Below, piece by piece: positions 28,609 to 38,235 of a stretch of DNA of 64,000 nucleotides. Every line of letters begins with the position of its first letter. Position 1 is the stretch's first letter. This stretch comes from Collinsella aerofaciens. Lineage in GTDB: Bacteria > Actinomycetota > Coriobacteriia > Coriobacteriales > Coriobacteriaceae. A program made the position numbers and the translations under genes. The notes below the pieces were generated by a model. It was given only the letters and a program-made list of their open reading frames with translations. It had not been told where the DNA came from and searched no databases. Location of the stretch: positions 124,001 through 188,000 of the forward strand of contig NZ_JADMSU010000002.1 of the NCBI RefSeq assembly GCF_015561195.1, written 5' to 3'.

Positions 28609-29580
28609 CTACTGCTCGCTATTCGCAATCGCCTGGTCAATAAGCTTGTCGAGCGCTGCGCGCTGCTCGGCGGAGCTGATGGCTCCCACGATTGGATCCC
28701 CTACGATGTTGCCATTCTGATCGATGACATACGTTGTCGGGAACGAGAACAAATTTGACGTAAACTTACCGGCATCGCTATCCGACTTGAACCAGATGTT
28801 CTTATATGTCACGCCCTTCTTGCTCAGCACGTCCTTAGCATCTGCAATCTCGCCCTTGTCGCCATCGAGCGTAAAGGAATTGACACCCACGACCTGGCCG
28901 CCCTTCTCGGCAAGCTCCTTGTTCAGGTTCTCAAGATCGCCCAGCTCGCCCACGCACGGCTTGCAAGTGGTAAACCAGAAGTTCATGACGGTGACCTTGT
29001 TCTTAGAGAACAGCTCGTCGCTGCTCACGTCGTTGCCGTCCAGGTCCTTGCCCGTAAAGCTGGGGAACTTCGTCGCCTCGCTCGAAGCATTGGCGCCAGC
29101 CGTCATGCCCGCGGCCGAAGCGTCGACGCTCTCGCCCGCGCTCGGCGTGCTTCCACAGCCGGGAAACTCCTTCTCCAGGCTCTCGAGCTTGTCCTCGATC
29201 TCCTTGATCTGCTGCGCGCCGGCCTTGAGCGTCTTGAGCTCATCCGCCGTGAACTCATCCTTGGCGCCGTCGATGGTCTTGAGCAGGAAATCGCCGTAAT
29301 TGCCGCCGTCCTCGATCATCGGCATATCTTTATTGGCGGCAAGAAACACCTTTTCCCACAGCGCGTTATCGCTCGAAAGGATATCGTTCTCCTTTTGCAT
29401 GAGCTTCGCATACAGCTCGGCGGCCTCGTCGGCGTTGGCCGGCTCTTGTGCAGTGAGTTCCGCGATCTTGGGATCGGAGCTCGCAGGTTCGCTCGCATTG
29501 CCACCGGGCGCCGAGCACGCCGCAAGGCACAAGGCCAGTACCGGCACCATAAACAGGGCCGCAATCTTAGAAAGCTTCAT
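28609..29580 (-). CDS. TlpA-like thioredoxin-fold lipoprotein
   Basis: A 323-residue lipoprotein: a signal peptide with lipobox LAAC (Cys about 22), a helical region of about 120 residues with many charged residues, and then a TlpA/redoxin domain with active site TTCKPC and the following PSFTGKDLDGNDVSSDE-type entry. It should act outside the membrane as a thiol-disulfide exchanger. ATG 29580 is favoured because GGAGG is seven bases away, while ATG 29586 is too close. The polyferredoxin gene is 29 bp upstream; together they look like an electron-delivery chain to an extracytoplasmic redoxin. Confidence 0.9.
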   Translation of the reverse strand: MKLSKIAALFMVPVLALCLAACSAPGGNASEPASSDPKIAELTAQEPANADEAAELYAKLMQKENDILSSDNALWEKVFLAANKDMPMIEDGGNYGDFLLKTIDGAKDEFTADELKTLKAGAQQIKEIEDKLESLEKEFPGCGSTPSAGESVDASAAGMTAGANASSEATKFPSFTGKDLDGNDVSSDELFSKNKVTVMNFWFTTCKPCVGELGDLENLNKELAEKGGQVVGVNSFTLDGDKGEIADAKDVLSKKGVTYKNIWFKSDSDAGKFTSNLFSFPTTYVIDQNGNIVGDPIVGAISSAEQRAALDKLIDQAIANSEQ

Positions 29581-29609
29581 GGTCATTCCTCCGTTTTGTC
29601 GAAGCTTGT

Positions 29610-30512
29610 TTACTTTTTATCGGCGGTCAGGGAGAGCTTTTCCGCCGACACATCCAGGCCGTAGCGATAGCTGATGGCACCGACGGGGCAGGCCCCGATG
29701 CACTTTCCGCACCGGATGCATTCGGCATGATTGGGTGCGCGGACCACATCGACGTCCATCTGACAAACCTTTGAGCACTTGCCGCACGAGACGCATTTGC
29801 ATGCATCGACCCGAATCCCCAGTAGGGACACCTTATTCATGAGCGCATAGAATGCGCCGAGCGGGCAAATCCATTTGCAGAAGGGGCGGTAGAACAAAAC
29901 GCTCAGCACTACCACGGCAATGAGAACGACAAGTTTCCAGGTAAAGAGCTGCCCCAGCGCAGATCGAATGCCGGCGTTGGCAATGGCCAGCGGAATGGCG
30001 CCCTCGAGCACGCCCTGCGGACAGACGTATTTGCAAAAGAACGGATCGCCCATCCCCACATCGTTGACCACCAGCACGGGCAGCGCCACCACGGCAAACA
30101 GCAGCACAAAGTATTTGATATACGTAAGCGCCTTGAGCCCTTTTGTCGAAAGCTTTTTGCCAGGAATCTTGTGAAGCAGCTCCTGCAGCCAGCCAAACGG
30201 GCACAGAAAGCCGCATACAAAGCGTCCCAGCAGCACGCCGAGCAAAATGAGCGTACCGGTAACGTAGTAAGAAAAGTTGAACTTGGATGAACCCACCACC
30301 GACTGGAACGACCCGATGGGGCACGCACCCGATGCCGCGGGGCACGAATAGCAGTTAAGCCCAGGTACGCAGACTGTTTTTCCCGCGCCCTGATAGATGC
30401 CGCCTTTGGCAAAGTTTGGCAGGTGAATGTTGGTGATGAGCGTCGCCGCCGCCTGAATGAATCCGCGAAATCGGGCCAAAACATGCGACGCAGTGTTTTC
30501 TCTTTTATCCAA
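29610..30512 (-). CDS. NapH-like 4Fe-4S membrane polyferredoxin
   Basis: A 300-residue protein with about five membrane helices and cysteine clusters. CYSCPAASGACPIGS is on the N-terminal side, CGFLCPFGW and CKWICPLGAFYAL lie in loops, and two C-terminal 4Fe-4S sites read CKCVSCGKCSKVC and CIRCGKCIGACP. Such proteins carry electrons across or along the membrane. The favoured start is TTG 30512, which overlaps the stop of the small CxxC protein gene by 8 bp; the longer open frame upstream lacks a signal. The gene order with a TlpA lipoprotein is also known in clostridia. Confidence 0.88.
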   Translation of the reverse strand: MDKRENTASHVLARFRGFIQAAATLITNIHLPNFAKGGIYQGAGKTVCVPGLNCYSCPAASGACPIGSFQSVVGSSKFNFSYYVTGTLILLGVLLGRFVCGFLCPFGWLQELLHKIPGKKLSTKGLKALTYIKYFVLLFAVVALPVLVVNDVGMGDPFFCKYVCPQGVLEGAIPLAIANAGIRSALGQLFTWKLVVLIAVVVLSVLFYRPFCKWICPLGAFYALMNKVSLLGIRVDACKCVSCGKCSKVCQMDVDVVRAPNHAECIRCGKCIGACPVGAISYRYGLDVSAEKLSLTADKK

Positions 30513-30651
30513 TTCCGATACACTCCAAGCACAGCCTAATCGCTTTGGCCAGCACGGCATCCGCCTCGCCACGCATAACGCCAAAGCACACCATGGCAAT
30601 TCCGACGATCAACAAAGCGACCTGTGCCACGGGTTTTACCGCTTTGAACAA
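30505..30651 (-). CDS. CD1871A family CxxC motif small membrane protein
   Basis: A 48-residue protein with one helix (VAQVALLIVGIAMVCFGVMRGE) and the conserved ending LCLECIGIG with its CxxC. This ending is the hallmark of a small protein family found beside NapH-like polyferredoxins. The start is TTG 30651, eight bases after AAAGGAG; GTG 30660 would sit on the ribosome-binding site. It is the first gene of the redox operon and overlaps the polyferredoxin start, indicating translational coupling. Its exact role is unknown. Confidence 0.78.
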   Translation of the reverse strand: MFKAVKPVAQVALLIVGIAMVCFGVMRGEADAVLAKAIRLCLECIGIG

Positions 30652-30674
30652 TCTGACCACTCCTTTCGTTACGC

Positions 30675-30697
30675 GACCATTGGACCATATCGACCAT
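30675..30697. promoter_or_regulatory. Three GACCAT direct repeats in the divergent region
   Basis: GACCAT occurs at 30675-30680, then GACCAT at 30683-30688 and again at 30692-30697. The region lies between the redox operon and the two-component genes, where an OmpR-type regulator would bind. The assignment is by position only. Confidence 0.35.
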
Positions 30698-30741
30698 AAA
30701 ATCCGTGTTAAGCGCGATTTGGAATGTGCAAGGAGACTGTT

Positions 30742-31416
30742 ATGCGTATTTTGATCGTCGAGGACGAGCGGGCGCTGTGCGACACAATCGCGCGCAGCCT
30801 GCGAAACCTGGCATACAGCGTCGACTGCTGCCACGATGGACGGGAGGCGCTCGACCTGCTGGGCGTCGAAGTCTTTGACCTCGTGGTACTCGACCTCAAT
30901 CTCCCCCGTATCGACGGCATGACCGTGCTCAGGGAACTTAGGAAGACCGACTGCGAGACCAAGGTTCTGATTCTGTCCGCGCGCGGTGAAGTCTCCGACA
31001 AAGTTTCAGGGCTCGATGCCGGCGCCAACGATTACCTTACCAAGCCGTTTCATCTGGACGAGCTTGCGGCAAGGATCCGCAGCCTTACCCTCAGGCGCTT
31101 CGCACAAAGCGACATAGTACTAACCTGCGGAAAGCTCAGCTTTGACACCAAGGCGCGCATCGCCTCCGTAGACAGCGAGGCTCTATCTCTTACGCGCAAG
31201 GAAACGGGAATCTTGGAATACCTGATGCTTAATCAGGGGCGACCGGTAAGCCAAGAGGAGCTTATCGAGCATGTTTGGGATAGCACCGTGAACAGCTTTA
31301 GCAACGCAACCCGCGTTCACATCTCGTCGCTACGAAAAAAGCTGCGCAGCGCTTTGGGATACGACCCGATTCGCAACCGCATCGGAGAGGGCTACGTTAT
31401 GGAGGACGGCGAATGA
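30742..31416 (+). CDS. OmpR family response regulator
   Basis: A 224-residue two-domain regulator. The receiver domain begins RILIVEDERALCD, has the acceptor Asp in LVVLDLNLPRIDGM and the Lys in NDYLTKPFHLDEL. The winged-helix domain spans about 130-222 (LTRKETGILEYLMLNQGRPVSQEEL, IRNRIGEGYVM). ATG 30742 follows AGGAG. It overlaps the histidine kinase start by four bases and is divergent from the redox operon, which it may control. Confidence 0.93.
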   Translation: MRILIVEDERALCDTIARSLRNLAYSVDCCHDGREALDLLGVEVFDLVVLDLNLPRIDGMTVLRELRKTDCETKVLILSARGEVSDKVSGLDAGANDYLTKPFHLDELAARIRSLTLRRFAQSDIVLTCGKLSFDTKARIASVDSEALSLTRKETGILEYLMLNQGRPVSQEELIEHVWDSTVNSFSNATRVHISSLRKKLRSALGYDPIRNRIGEGYVMEDGE

Positions 31417-32564
31417 AAAGGCTTTCGCTGCGATGGCGCATAACGATCATGACGGCGCTGCTCACGTGCGCGGCGTGCGTGCTGATGAACTGCTTGGTCG
31501 GCTATGCGGGCATGCGCCACATGGATGCCATCGGCAGCGACATCTCGGCCTTTAACGCCGCCGGCGTGGATTCGCCCCAGGCATTTGACCCAACAAAAGC
31601 AGCCCTCGATGACGAGGTCACGATCGTCGTAAACGACGCACAGGAGTCTTTTGGCGCGACAGCCTGGTGCATCACGGCTGGAGTCACGCTGCTCGGCGGC
31701 GTGCTGGCATACTTTGTGAGCGGCCGCGCGCTCAAGCCGCTACGGGATTTTGCCGCCCAGGTGGAGCGCGTGCAGCCTGACAACCTGAGCGAAATCAGAC
31801 TCAGCGAAGATGTGCCCGCCGAGCTACAACGATGCAGCGCCTCTTTCAATGACATGATCGCCCGTCTTGGCGAAGGGTTCTCTGCACAGCGCCAGTTTAC
31901 CGGCAACGCCGCACACGAGCTGCGCACCCCGCTCGCCCTTATGCAAGCGCAGATTGAGCTGTTTGTCTCCGAGCACCCCACATCGCAACCCGAAACAGCC
32001 GAGCTGCTCGACCTGTTACAAGAACAAACCGAGCGGATGTCGCGGATGACCAAAGTATTGCTCGAGATGAGTGAGCTCCGCAGCGTCCCCTGCGAGGACG
32101 ATATTGAGCTTGGCCCCCTGTCCGAAGAAGTCCTCACCGACCTCGCTCCGCTTGCCGAGCATAAAGACATCGCCCTCAATTGCAGTGGAGGCGCCCTGGT
32201 AATCGGAAGCGACACGCTTCTCTATCGGCTGGTGTTTAACCTGGTCGAAAATGCCATCCGTTACAGCCGCCCCGGCTCGACCGTCAACGTCTCCATCCGC
32301 GACAACGACAGCCGCGTGTTCCTGCGAGTTGAGGATCAGGGCCCGGGAATACCCAAGCAGTACCGTGAGAGCATCTTCCAGCCGTTCTTTCGCCTGGATA
32401 AATCCCGCAGCAGGGCATACGGCGGCGCAGGGCTCGGGCTAGCGCTTGTTTGGGAGATTGCGACGCTCCATGGCGGCACCGCGGAAGTCGAATCAAGTTC
32501 CGAGAACGGGACCACCATGCTCGTAAGCCTTCCAAAACGATCCGTAGCGTTAACCGAACAGTAA
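31413..32564 (+). CDS. Sensor histidine kinase
   Basis: A 383-residue membrane kinase. Two helices lie near residues 9-29 and 70-95 with a short extracytoplasmic loop of about 45 residues. A HAMP region follows (SGRALKPLRDFAAQVERV), then HisKA with the phospho-acceptor in AAHELRTPLALM, and an HATPase domain with NLVENAIRYS, DQGPGIP and GGAGLGLALVW. It is translationally coupled to the response regulator through ATGA. The small sensor loop hints at sensing membrane or redox state rather than a large ligand; this is inference from the divergent redox genes. Confidence 0.93.
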   Translation: MKRLSLRWRITIMTALLTCAACVLMNCLVGYAGMRHMDAIGSDISAFNAAGVDSPQAFDPTKAALDDEVTIVVNDAQESFGATAWCITAGVTLLGGVLAYFVSGRALKPLRDFAAQVERVQPDNLSEIRLSEDVPAELQRCSASFNDMIARLGEGFSAQRQFTGNAAHELRTPLALMQAQIELFVSEHPTSQPETAELLDLLQEQTERMSRMTKVLLEMSELRSVPCEDDIELGPLSEEVLTDLAPLAEHKDIALNCSGGALVIGSDTLLYRLVFNLVENAIRYSRPGSTVNVSIRDNDSRVFLRVEDQGPGIPKQYRESIFQPFFRLDKSRSRAYGGAGLGLALVWEIATLHGGTAEVESSSENGTTMLVSLPKRSVALTEQ

Positions 32565-32632
32565 AACGAAAGGGGTCCCGAGCAACAGGAGTACAATTGC
32601 TGCTATTGTTGCCAGCTGTTGGGAGATGGAAG

Positions 32633-33637
32633 ATGGACTGCGATGGCTACCCATGCGTTCCCATGCCGTTGATGTGCACTGCCTTTGCGCCGGGGCAGAT
32701 TGACGCTGCGGTTGCAGGCATTTCCGACCCCGATTCACGCACCATCGCCACGGCAGAAACGCTGTACTTTCGCGGACAGGCCACCCTCGCTGCCAAGACG
32801 GCGCGCCCCTATCTTGACGCCAACGATCCCGCGCTGCGCTATTCCGCATGCTTTATCTGCGGATATGCCAGTCTGTCGCTCAACCGTATCGCCGATGCCC
32901 GCCGTTGCCTTGCGGGCATCCTCGATACGCCAACTGACGAGGAATCGCCCGCCGTCCACGCCACGCATATCCTGTTCGCCTCGGCCGCGAGCGTCCTGCT
33001 GCACTTGCCTTCCCCGTATTCCGCCGAAGAGTTTTATCCGCTTGCGGCGCATCTGCCCGAAGGCCTGCGCCTGTTCGCCAGCTACGTGATGGCGCATGCC
33101 CTGTACCTGCGCGGCGAATATGGCCGCAGTCTGGGCATGGCGGAAAACGCCCTGATCATGAAACAGGGAAGCTATCCGATCTCGGAACTGTTCCTGCACC
33201 TGGCAGCTTCCATGGCCTGCATGAGTCTCAAAGACGTCGACGCCGCAAGGACGCACTTCGGAGCTGCTTGGAACATTGCGCGTCCCGACGGCCTTATCGA
33301 GCTCATCGGCGAGCACCACGGCCTTTTACAGGGGCTCATCGAGGCGTGCCTAAAAACGCAATACCCCGACGATTTCGCTCGCATCATCGAGATCACGTAT
33401 CGATTCAGCTACGGTTGGCGGCGCATCCACAACCCCGATTCGGGCGAGGACGTGGCAGACGATCTAACGACCACGGAGTTCACCATGGCCATGCTCGCCT
33501 GTCGTGGGTGGACCAACGCCGAAATCGCACGCCATATGGGAGTATCGCCGGGTACCGTTAAAAATCGGCTGTCCAACGTATACGCAAAGCTTGGCATCGG
33601 CACACGCGCCGAGCTGGTCGCGCACATGTTGCGTTAG
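32633..33637 (+). CDS. LuxR-type HTH regulator with helical N-terminal domain
   Basis: A 334-residue protein. Residues 1-270 are helical and Ala-rich with repeat-like helix pairs, similar to TPR-bearing LuxR/MalT regulators, but no ATPase motif is visible. The C-terminal 60 residues form a LuxR HTH (TTTEFTMAMLACRGWTNAEI, GVSPGTVKNRLSNVYAKLGI). ATG 32633 gives the natural start; the open frame further upstream overlaps the kinase gene. The very large surface protein gene begins 155 bp downstream, so a role in its control is plausible. Confidence 0.8.
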   Translation: MDCDGYPCVPMPLMCTAFAPGQIDAAVAGISDPDSRTIATAETLYFRGQATLAAKTARPYLDANDPALRYSACFICGYASLSLNRIADARRCLAGILDTPTDEESPAVHATHILFASAASVLLHLPSPYSAEEFYPLAAHLPEGLRLFASYVMAHALYLRGEYGRSLGMAENALIMKQGSYPISELFLHLAASMACMSLKDVDAARTHFGAAWNIARPDGLIELIGEHHGLLQGLIEACLKTQYPDDFARIIEITYRFSYGWRRIHNPDSGEDVADDLTTTEFTMAMLACRGWTNAEIARHMGVSPGTVKNRLSNVYAKLGIGTRAELVAHMLR

Positions 33638-33792
33638 CGACCGGGCTGCCAAGCGCATCGAACGCGTTCCGGAACCCAGCGCTTCGCTCGATCAATTTGG
33701 ACATTTTGACCCTTGAACGGCACTACCGCCACGGGGCGCCTTCTCGCAAAATTGGATTATTTCCACCGATACCTGCGGGATGGGAGCCCAAA

Positions 33793-36700
33793 ATGCTTGA
33801 TCGCCGTTCGTTACTTATCGCCGGAGCATCCTCGCTGGCAGGCATCATGCTGCCTCGCGTGCCGGGCAGCGCAAACGCCTTCATATTGCCGTTCGCGCCC
33901 ACCGAAGCCTATGCCGACGAAGAAGACCCCTTCAAGGTGCTCGTTCTCTCGCGCACCATGTTTGGTGTGGTCGTGGTCGACGTCGCCAACAAGAATACGC
34001 CTATCGCAGGTGCCAAGGTCACGCTCACGTCGCGCTACGCCGCAGGCAAGCAGCTCGCCGCCACGACCGATGAAGAAGGCACGGCCATCTTTGAGGTCGC
34101 CCCTCTTTCGGAAGGTTACGTAGACGAGGCAACGCTCCTCGACGCATACGACTTTAACGGCGGCATCTCCATTAGCATGGCGGGCTACCGTGATGTCGAG
34201 ATTCCCCTTGCGCGTATCCAGGGCGGCACCGCCATAACCGCACCCACACGTCCGCTCTCCGATGGCGAGCCGTACTTCCGCCAGCTCACGTTCGACGAAT
34301 GGGACATCCAGTACGCCGACGCCACGTTTATGGCAATGCCAGCGGACGAAGCAGCAAACGACCAGCCCGACACGCACGCTTTTACCGTGCAGGCTCATCT
34401 GCCGCAGGGCGGGCAGGCAACATTGCATATCAATAAAGTGATGCCCGCTGCGGGCAGCTCACCCGAAACCGTCACGCAGATCGGCCAGATCAAGGCCAGC
34501 GCATCGGGCGCGGATAATCTGGCGACGTTCGCACTCGAAGACAAGTTTCTCGACGCGGCATCGGGCCTTCTGGAAGAAGGGTGCAAACTGCGCTTTGTCC
34601 TCGACTATCAGGGCAAAACCTACACGCTCTCATCCCCTATGGCCGTTGTCACCGCGCCGGCCGCAAAGGCGGAATCGGGCTCGACCACCATCATTCCCAC
34701 CACCATGGACCAAGAGATCACTCCGTTTGATTTCCCCGCGGCGTTTCCCGGCATCGGCGGCAACAAGTTCACCTGCTGGATGCCCTCGTTCCCCATTCTG
34801 TTCGATTTCTCGTTTGCCGGGTACGTACTGTTTGGCGGAGGATACAAACCAGCCAGCTATATGAACGATTCGGGCAATCCTGATCCAGAGTACTGGAAGA
34901 AATCGCCGCGCGAGTCGGGCGCCAAGCAGGCAAACCGCTACCTCGACGAGATGGAGGGGAAGTGGAATCAGTACAAAAGTATGAGTGCCGGTTCGGGCAC
35001 CGATCCAAGAAACACCAAGCTCCTTCGCCACCATTGCACGCCGCTGTTCACGATGGATATCGCCACACAGCTGTATGGATCGCTCGCCTACGATTGGGTG
35101 GGCAAAACCTGGGGTAACAACAACGACCCCGCATACGGCAATATTAAGGCCCTCTTCCAGGTAAGAACCGACCTCAACTGGACCGAACAGTTCACCTTGG
35201 GACCGGTGCCCTTTTTCCTAAACGTCAACCCCTGGGTGCTGGCGAAGCTGGCGCTCGCCGTGGGTGCCCACACGCACGGCAGCGGCGCGGCGTTTTTTAA
35301 AAACATATCGCTCGACTATTCAAACACCTCGGGCTCATTCACCATCCAAATCGGGCTCGCCGTCACCTTTGGCGCCGGCGTTGCAGGCGTCGCTTCGTCT
35401 GCCGTGCGCGGCGCCGCATCCCTCACGCTGTTCATTGGGTACGAGAAGGCAGATGGACACCAGCTTCCACGACTGCGTGTAGGTGCAGACGTCGATGTCG
35501 ATGTGATACTCCAGTTCGTAATGTTCAAGTGGACCACCAAGGCTTGGTCGGGGTCGTGGCCCACACTCATCGATTCGTGGAATATGTCGGTGAACAATGG
35601 CGACCAGTATGTGCTCCAGCGCTCCGAGCTCGCATTGGGTGGAGATACGCCTTACCGCTTCGGCACGCCCGGCAACATCGAGGCGGGCGTGCCGCAATTT
35701 ATCGCATCGGCCACCATCGTCACCAACGCCGAGCTGCTCGCACGCGCCGAGGTTAAGGCCACTGCCGTAAACGCCGCGTCTGTCGTGCGCGATTGGGATC
35801 AAGCGGTCACGCGCATTGAGCTCGAGGCGGATGCAGAAAGCGACGACACGGGACGGATCGAGCATTTCGTCCATGCACTGGTAGAGAACGACGAAAACGC
35901 CGCGCCGATGTATGAGTACGCCTACATCGGTCAGGCAACGAACGCCGTTGCTGACCCGAACGCCAATTCTGCCGGCGTGTCGGAGGACGAGCGTGGCGGC
36001 ATAAAACCCTCGAGCGACAACGTGCTGTTTGCTGGCGTGCTCAGCGAAGCTCACATGAAGCTGGCAATGATTGCCGGCGTAGAATGCCTGTTCCGTATCG
36101 CCTCGGTGCGCTACGGCGACAATGGCCGCTCGCGCCTGGTGGTGCACACAAAGGCAAACGGCACGTGGTCCGCTCCCACGCCCGTGGACTTCCCCCTTGG
36201 GTTTGGCGAGGGCGACGTGGGGCGCGACGGCATATTCGATTACGACTTCGACGTCGTGGAATATACAGACGGGAGGGAAAACCAGGACGCCTACGTGCTG
36301 CTGGTCTCGGGCGAGCGCCCCGCCGGCGACAACACCCTTTTCGATACGGCGAGCACATCCGGCATACTGTCCGTTGTGCGCCTGCGCATAAGCAACGACG
36401 GAGTTCGCGTGATATCGCACACGTCGTGGCGCAGCATCTCGCGCGGCCGCCTTCAGGAGGATGGCTACCATTGCCTGCAGTGCCCGCGCATCACGGTAGG
36501 CAAGACGCTGGTCGACGGACGCCTGTCGGGTGCCTACCTCCACCGCCGCGGAACCACCGCAGAAAAGGCGCTCGGCAGCGAGGCCGAGGTTGCGCTGGAA
36601 TGCTTTACCCTGTGGTCGGATGATTTGGGCGACAGCCTGACGTTCCGCCAAGTTCTTCGCTTTCCGCAGGCACCGTCGAGTATCGAGCTGAGCGAGCCCG

Positions 36701-38145
36701 AGAATATCAACGGCAAAATGGTGGTGCCCGTTGCGTACGAGACCGCAGACGGTTGCGGCTGCGCATCGTACGCCGTGATCGGCCAGTCCATTGCGGGCTG
36801 GGGCGTTATGCCACCAGACGCCACGGTGCCCCATGCGGTGCCGTGGCCACAACATTCGGGCTTTTTGGCCACCGTCAACGAGCAGCTGCAGCATATTACT
36901 TGGACGCGAGGCGCATCGGCATTTGCAACGCAGCCCGTGGGTGCCGCAGGCTGTGGCCCGGCATCGTTTAGCGTAAGCAACAACGGCAGGTGCGCGCTCT
37001 ATGTAGAGAACACCGATGGCAAGGTGGGGCAAACCTACGACGAAGAAGGCAACCCGGTAGCAGTGATGGGCAAGCACTTCCGCATCTTCGCCAGCACCTT
37101 GGCAGGCGATCTGTTCACGGAGCCGTTCGTGATGTGCGAACTGGACCATCCCGTCGATCAGATAACGACATTTTTGACGTCGGGAGGCATGCTCTCCGCG
37201 CTCGCCACGCACATTGTGAGCGCGGAGAAGAGCGAGGCAGAGCTGCACGGCATCGAAGTGCCCTTGGTGGCGTGTGCCACTCCGACGGGCGCGGTCGCTA
37301 CCTCAGGCGCGGTGGTGCCCGGAGCAGCAGGCGAATCCTTCATGGTCACGGTGCGAAACGACGGCAACACTTTGCTGACTGCCGGCACGATCGATCTGTA
37401 CCGAGAGGGCTCCAGCCAACCGTTCTCCAGCGCATCCATCGGATTCGGAGCGAACGCACGCACGGCATCGATCTACGATCCGGAGCTTGCCGAAGATGCT
37501 TCGGCCAACGACATGGCACACGTGAAGTACGCGCCCGAGACGCTGGGCACACGTTTTGCAACGCACCCGCTGGTAGCCGACAACGGCAACGCCATGCTGG
37601 CACCGGGTTGCACGGCACAGTTCCGCATGAGCTTCGCCATCCCCGAGAGTTGGAGCGACGAAGTGGGCAAACGCGTAACGCTGTATGCGAAGGCGCGTAA
37701 TCTGGTGGCGCTCGATCCCGTAACGCTCGAGGAGATCCGACCGGGCGCAAACTCGGCGCTGGGTGCCGTTCTGCACGAGCTTCATGTGCCCGACGCGGCA
37801 TGCGAACGCTCAGAAGTGCAGGTCGGCGTATGCGACAGCGCGGATACGACAGGACTTCACGACGCCCCGATGACAGTAGACGGCGATGGTGGCTCAAGTG
37901 GCGGCGGTACTGACGAGGGCGGCGGCTCCGGCGGAAGCAGCTCCGGCAGTGGCAAGGACCACGGCAATAACAAGCGCTCCGGAAAAGCGGGCGCGCTTGC
38001 GGGCACGGGCGATGTCAACGCTCCCCTTACGGCAGCCGCTGCAGCACTCGCCGCGGCAGGCGCCGGCCTCGTCGCCTACAGCGCCCGCCGCACGGCATTC
38101 GAAAAAGACACCGCCGATGAGGTCAATTCGGATGAGCCTCGCTAG
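33793..38145 (+). CDS. Giant cell-surface protein with Tat-like signal and LAxTG-type sorting signal
   Basis: A protein of about 1450 residues. The N-terminus DRRSLLIAGASSLAGIMLP looks like a twin-arginine signal. Residues 45-150 form an Ig/carboxypeptidase-regulatory-like domain (NKNTPIAGAKVTLTSR, TTDEEGTAIFEV). The large middle is predicted mostly beta without known motifs. The end has a Gly/Ser-rich linker, LAGTGD at 1402-1407, a hydrophobic stretch and RR, a sortase-type cell-wall anchor with LAxTG in place of LPxTG. ATG 33793 follows GGGAG. An export-folded protein displayed on the wall is inferred; its ligand is unknown. Confidence 0.82.
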   Translation: MLDRRSLLIAGASSLAGIMLPRVPGSANAFILPFAPTEAYADEEDPFKVLVLSRTMFGVVVVDVANKNTPIAGAKVTLTSRYAAGKQLAATTDEEGTAIFEVAPLSEGYVDEATLLDAYDFNGGISISMAGYRDVEIPLARIQGGTAITAPTRPLSDGEPYFRQLTFDEWDIQYADATFMAMPADEAANDQPDTHAFTVQAHLPQGGQATLHINKVMPAAGSSPETVTQIGQIKASASGADNLATFALEDKFLDAASGLLEEGCKLRFVLDYQGKTYTLSSPMAVVTAPAAKAESGSTTIIPTTMDQEITPFDFPAAFPGIGGNKFTCWMPSFPILFDFSFAGYVLFGGGYKPASYMNDSGNPDPEYWKKSPRESGAKQANRYLDEMEGKWNQYKSMSAGSGTDPRNTKLLRHHCTPLFTMDIATQLYGSLAYDWVGKTWGNNNDPAYGNIKALFQVRTDLNWTEQFTLGPVPFFLNVNPWVLAKLALAVGAHTHGSGAAFFKNISLDYSNTSGSFTIQIGLAVTFGAGVAGVASSAVRGAASLTLFIGYEKADGHQLPRLRVGADVDVDVILQFVMFKWTTKAWSGSWPTLIDSWNMSVNNGDQYVLQRSELALGGDTPYRFGTPGNIEAGVPQFIASATIVTNAELLARAEVKATAVNAASVVRDWDQAVTRIELEADAESDDTGRIEHFVHALVENDENAAPMYEYAYIGQATNAVADPNANSAGVSEDERGGIKPSSDNVLFAGVLSEAHMKLAMIAGVECLFRIASVRYGDNGRSRLVVHTKANGTWSAPTPVDFPLGFGEGDVGRDGIFDYDFDVVEYTDGRENQDAYVLLVSGERPAGDNTLFDTASTSGILSVVRLRISNDGVRVISHTSWRSISRGRLQEDGYHCLQCPRITVGKTLVDGRLSGAYLHRRGTTAEKALGSEAEVALECFTLWSDDLGDSLTFRQVLRFPQAPSSIELSEPENINGKMVVPVAYETADGCGCASYAVIGQSIAGWGVMPPDATVPHAVPWPQHSGFLATVNEQLQHITWTRGASAFATQPVGAAGCGPASFSVSNNGRCALYVENTDGKVGQTYDEEGNPVAVMGKHFRIFASTLAGDLFTEPFVMCELDHPVDQITTFLTSGGMLSALATHIVSAEKSEAELHGIEVPLVACATPTGAVATSGAVVPGAAGESFMVTVRNDGNTLLTAGTIDLYREGSSQPFSSASIGFGANARTASIYDPELAEDASANDMAHVKYAPETLGTRFATHPLVADNGNAMLAPGCTAQFRMSFAIPESWSDEVGKRVTLYAKARNLVALDPVTLEEIRPGANSALGAVLHELHVPDAACERSEVQVGVCDSADTTGLHDAPMTVDGDGGSSGGGTDEGGGSGGSSSGSGKDHGNNKRSGKAGALAGTGDVNAPLTAAAAALAAAGAGLVAYSARRTAFEKDTADEVNSDEPR

Positions 38146-38197
38146 CTCCTAGTTGCTTTTACGAGAGACGCCGACTCGGCTCATCGAGCACCAAAAA

Positions 38198-38227
38198 GGG
38201 CTGGTTCTGGATACCCAGAGCCAGCCC
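38198..38227. terminator. Bidirectional terminator
   Basis: GGGCTGGTTCTGG and CCAGAGCCAGCCC pair around ATAC with one G-T step. It lies between the convergent surface-protein and membrane-protein genes and is preceded by AAAAA, giving a T-run on the minus strand. Confidence 0.75.
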
Positions 38228-38235
38228 ATTACGCA

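Noticed and set aside
35335-37248. Long antisense open frame within the surface-protein gene
   Set aside because: It mirrors a GC-biased gene; its translation is Arg/His/Cys-rich and resembles no protein family.
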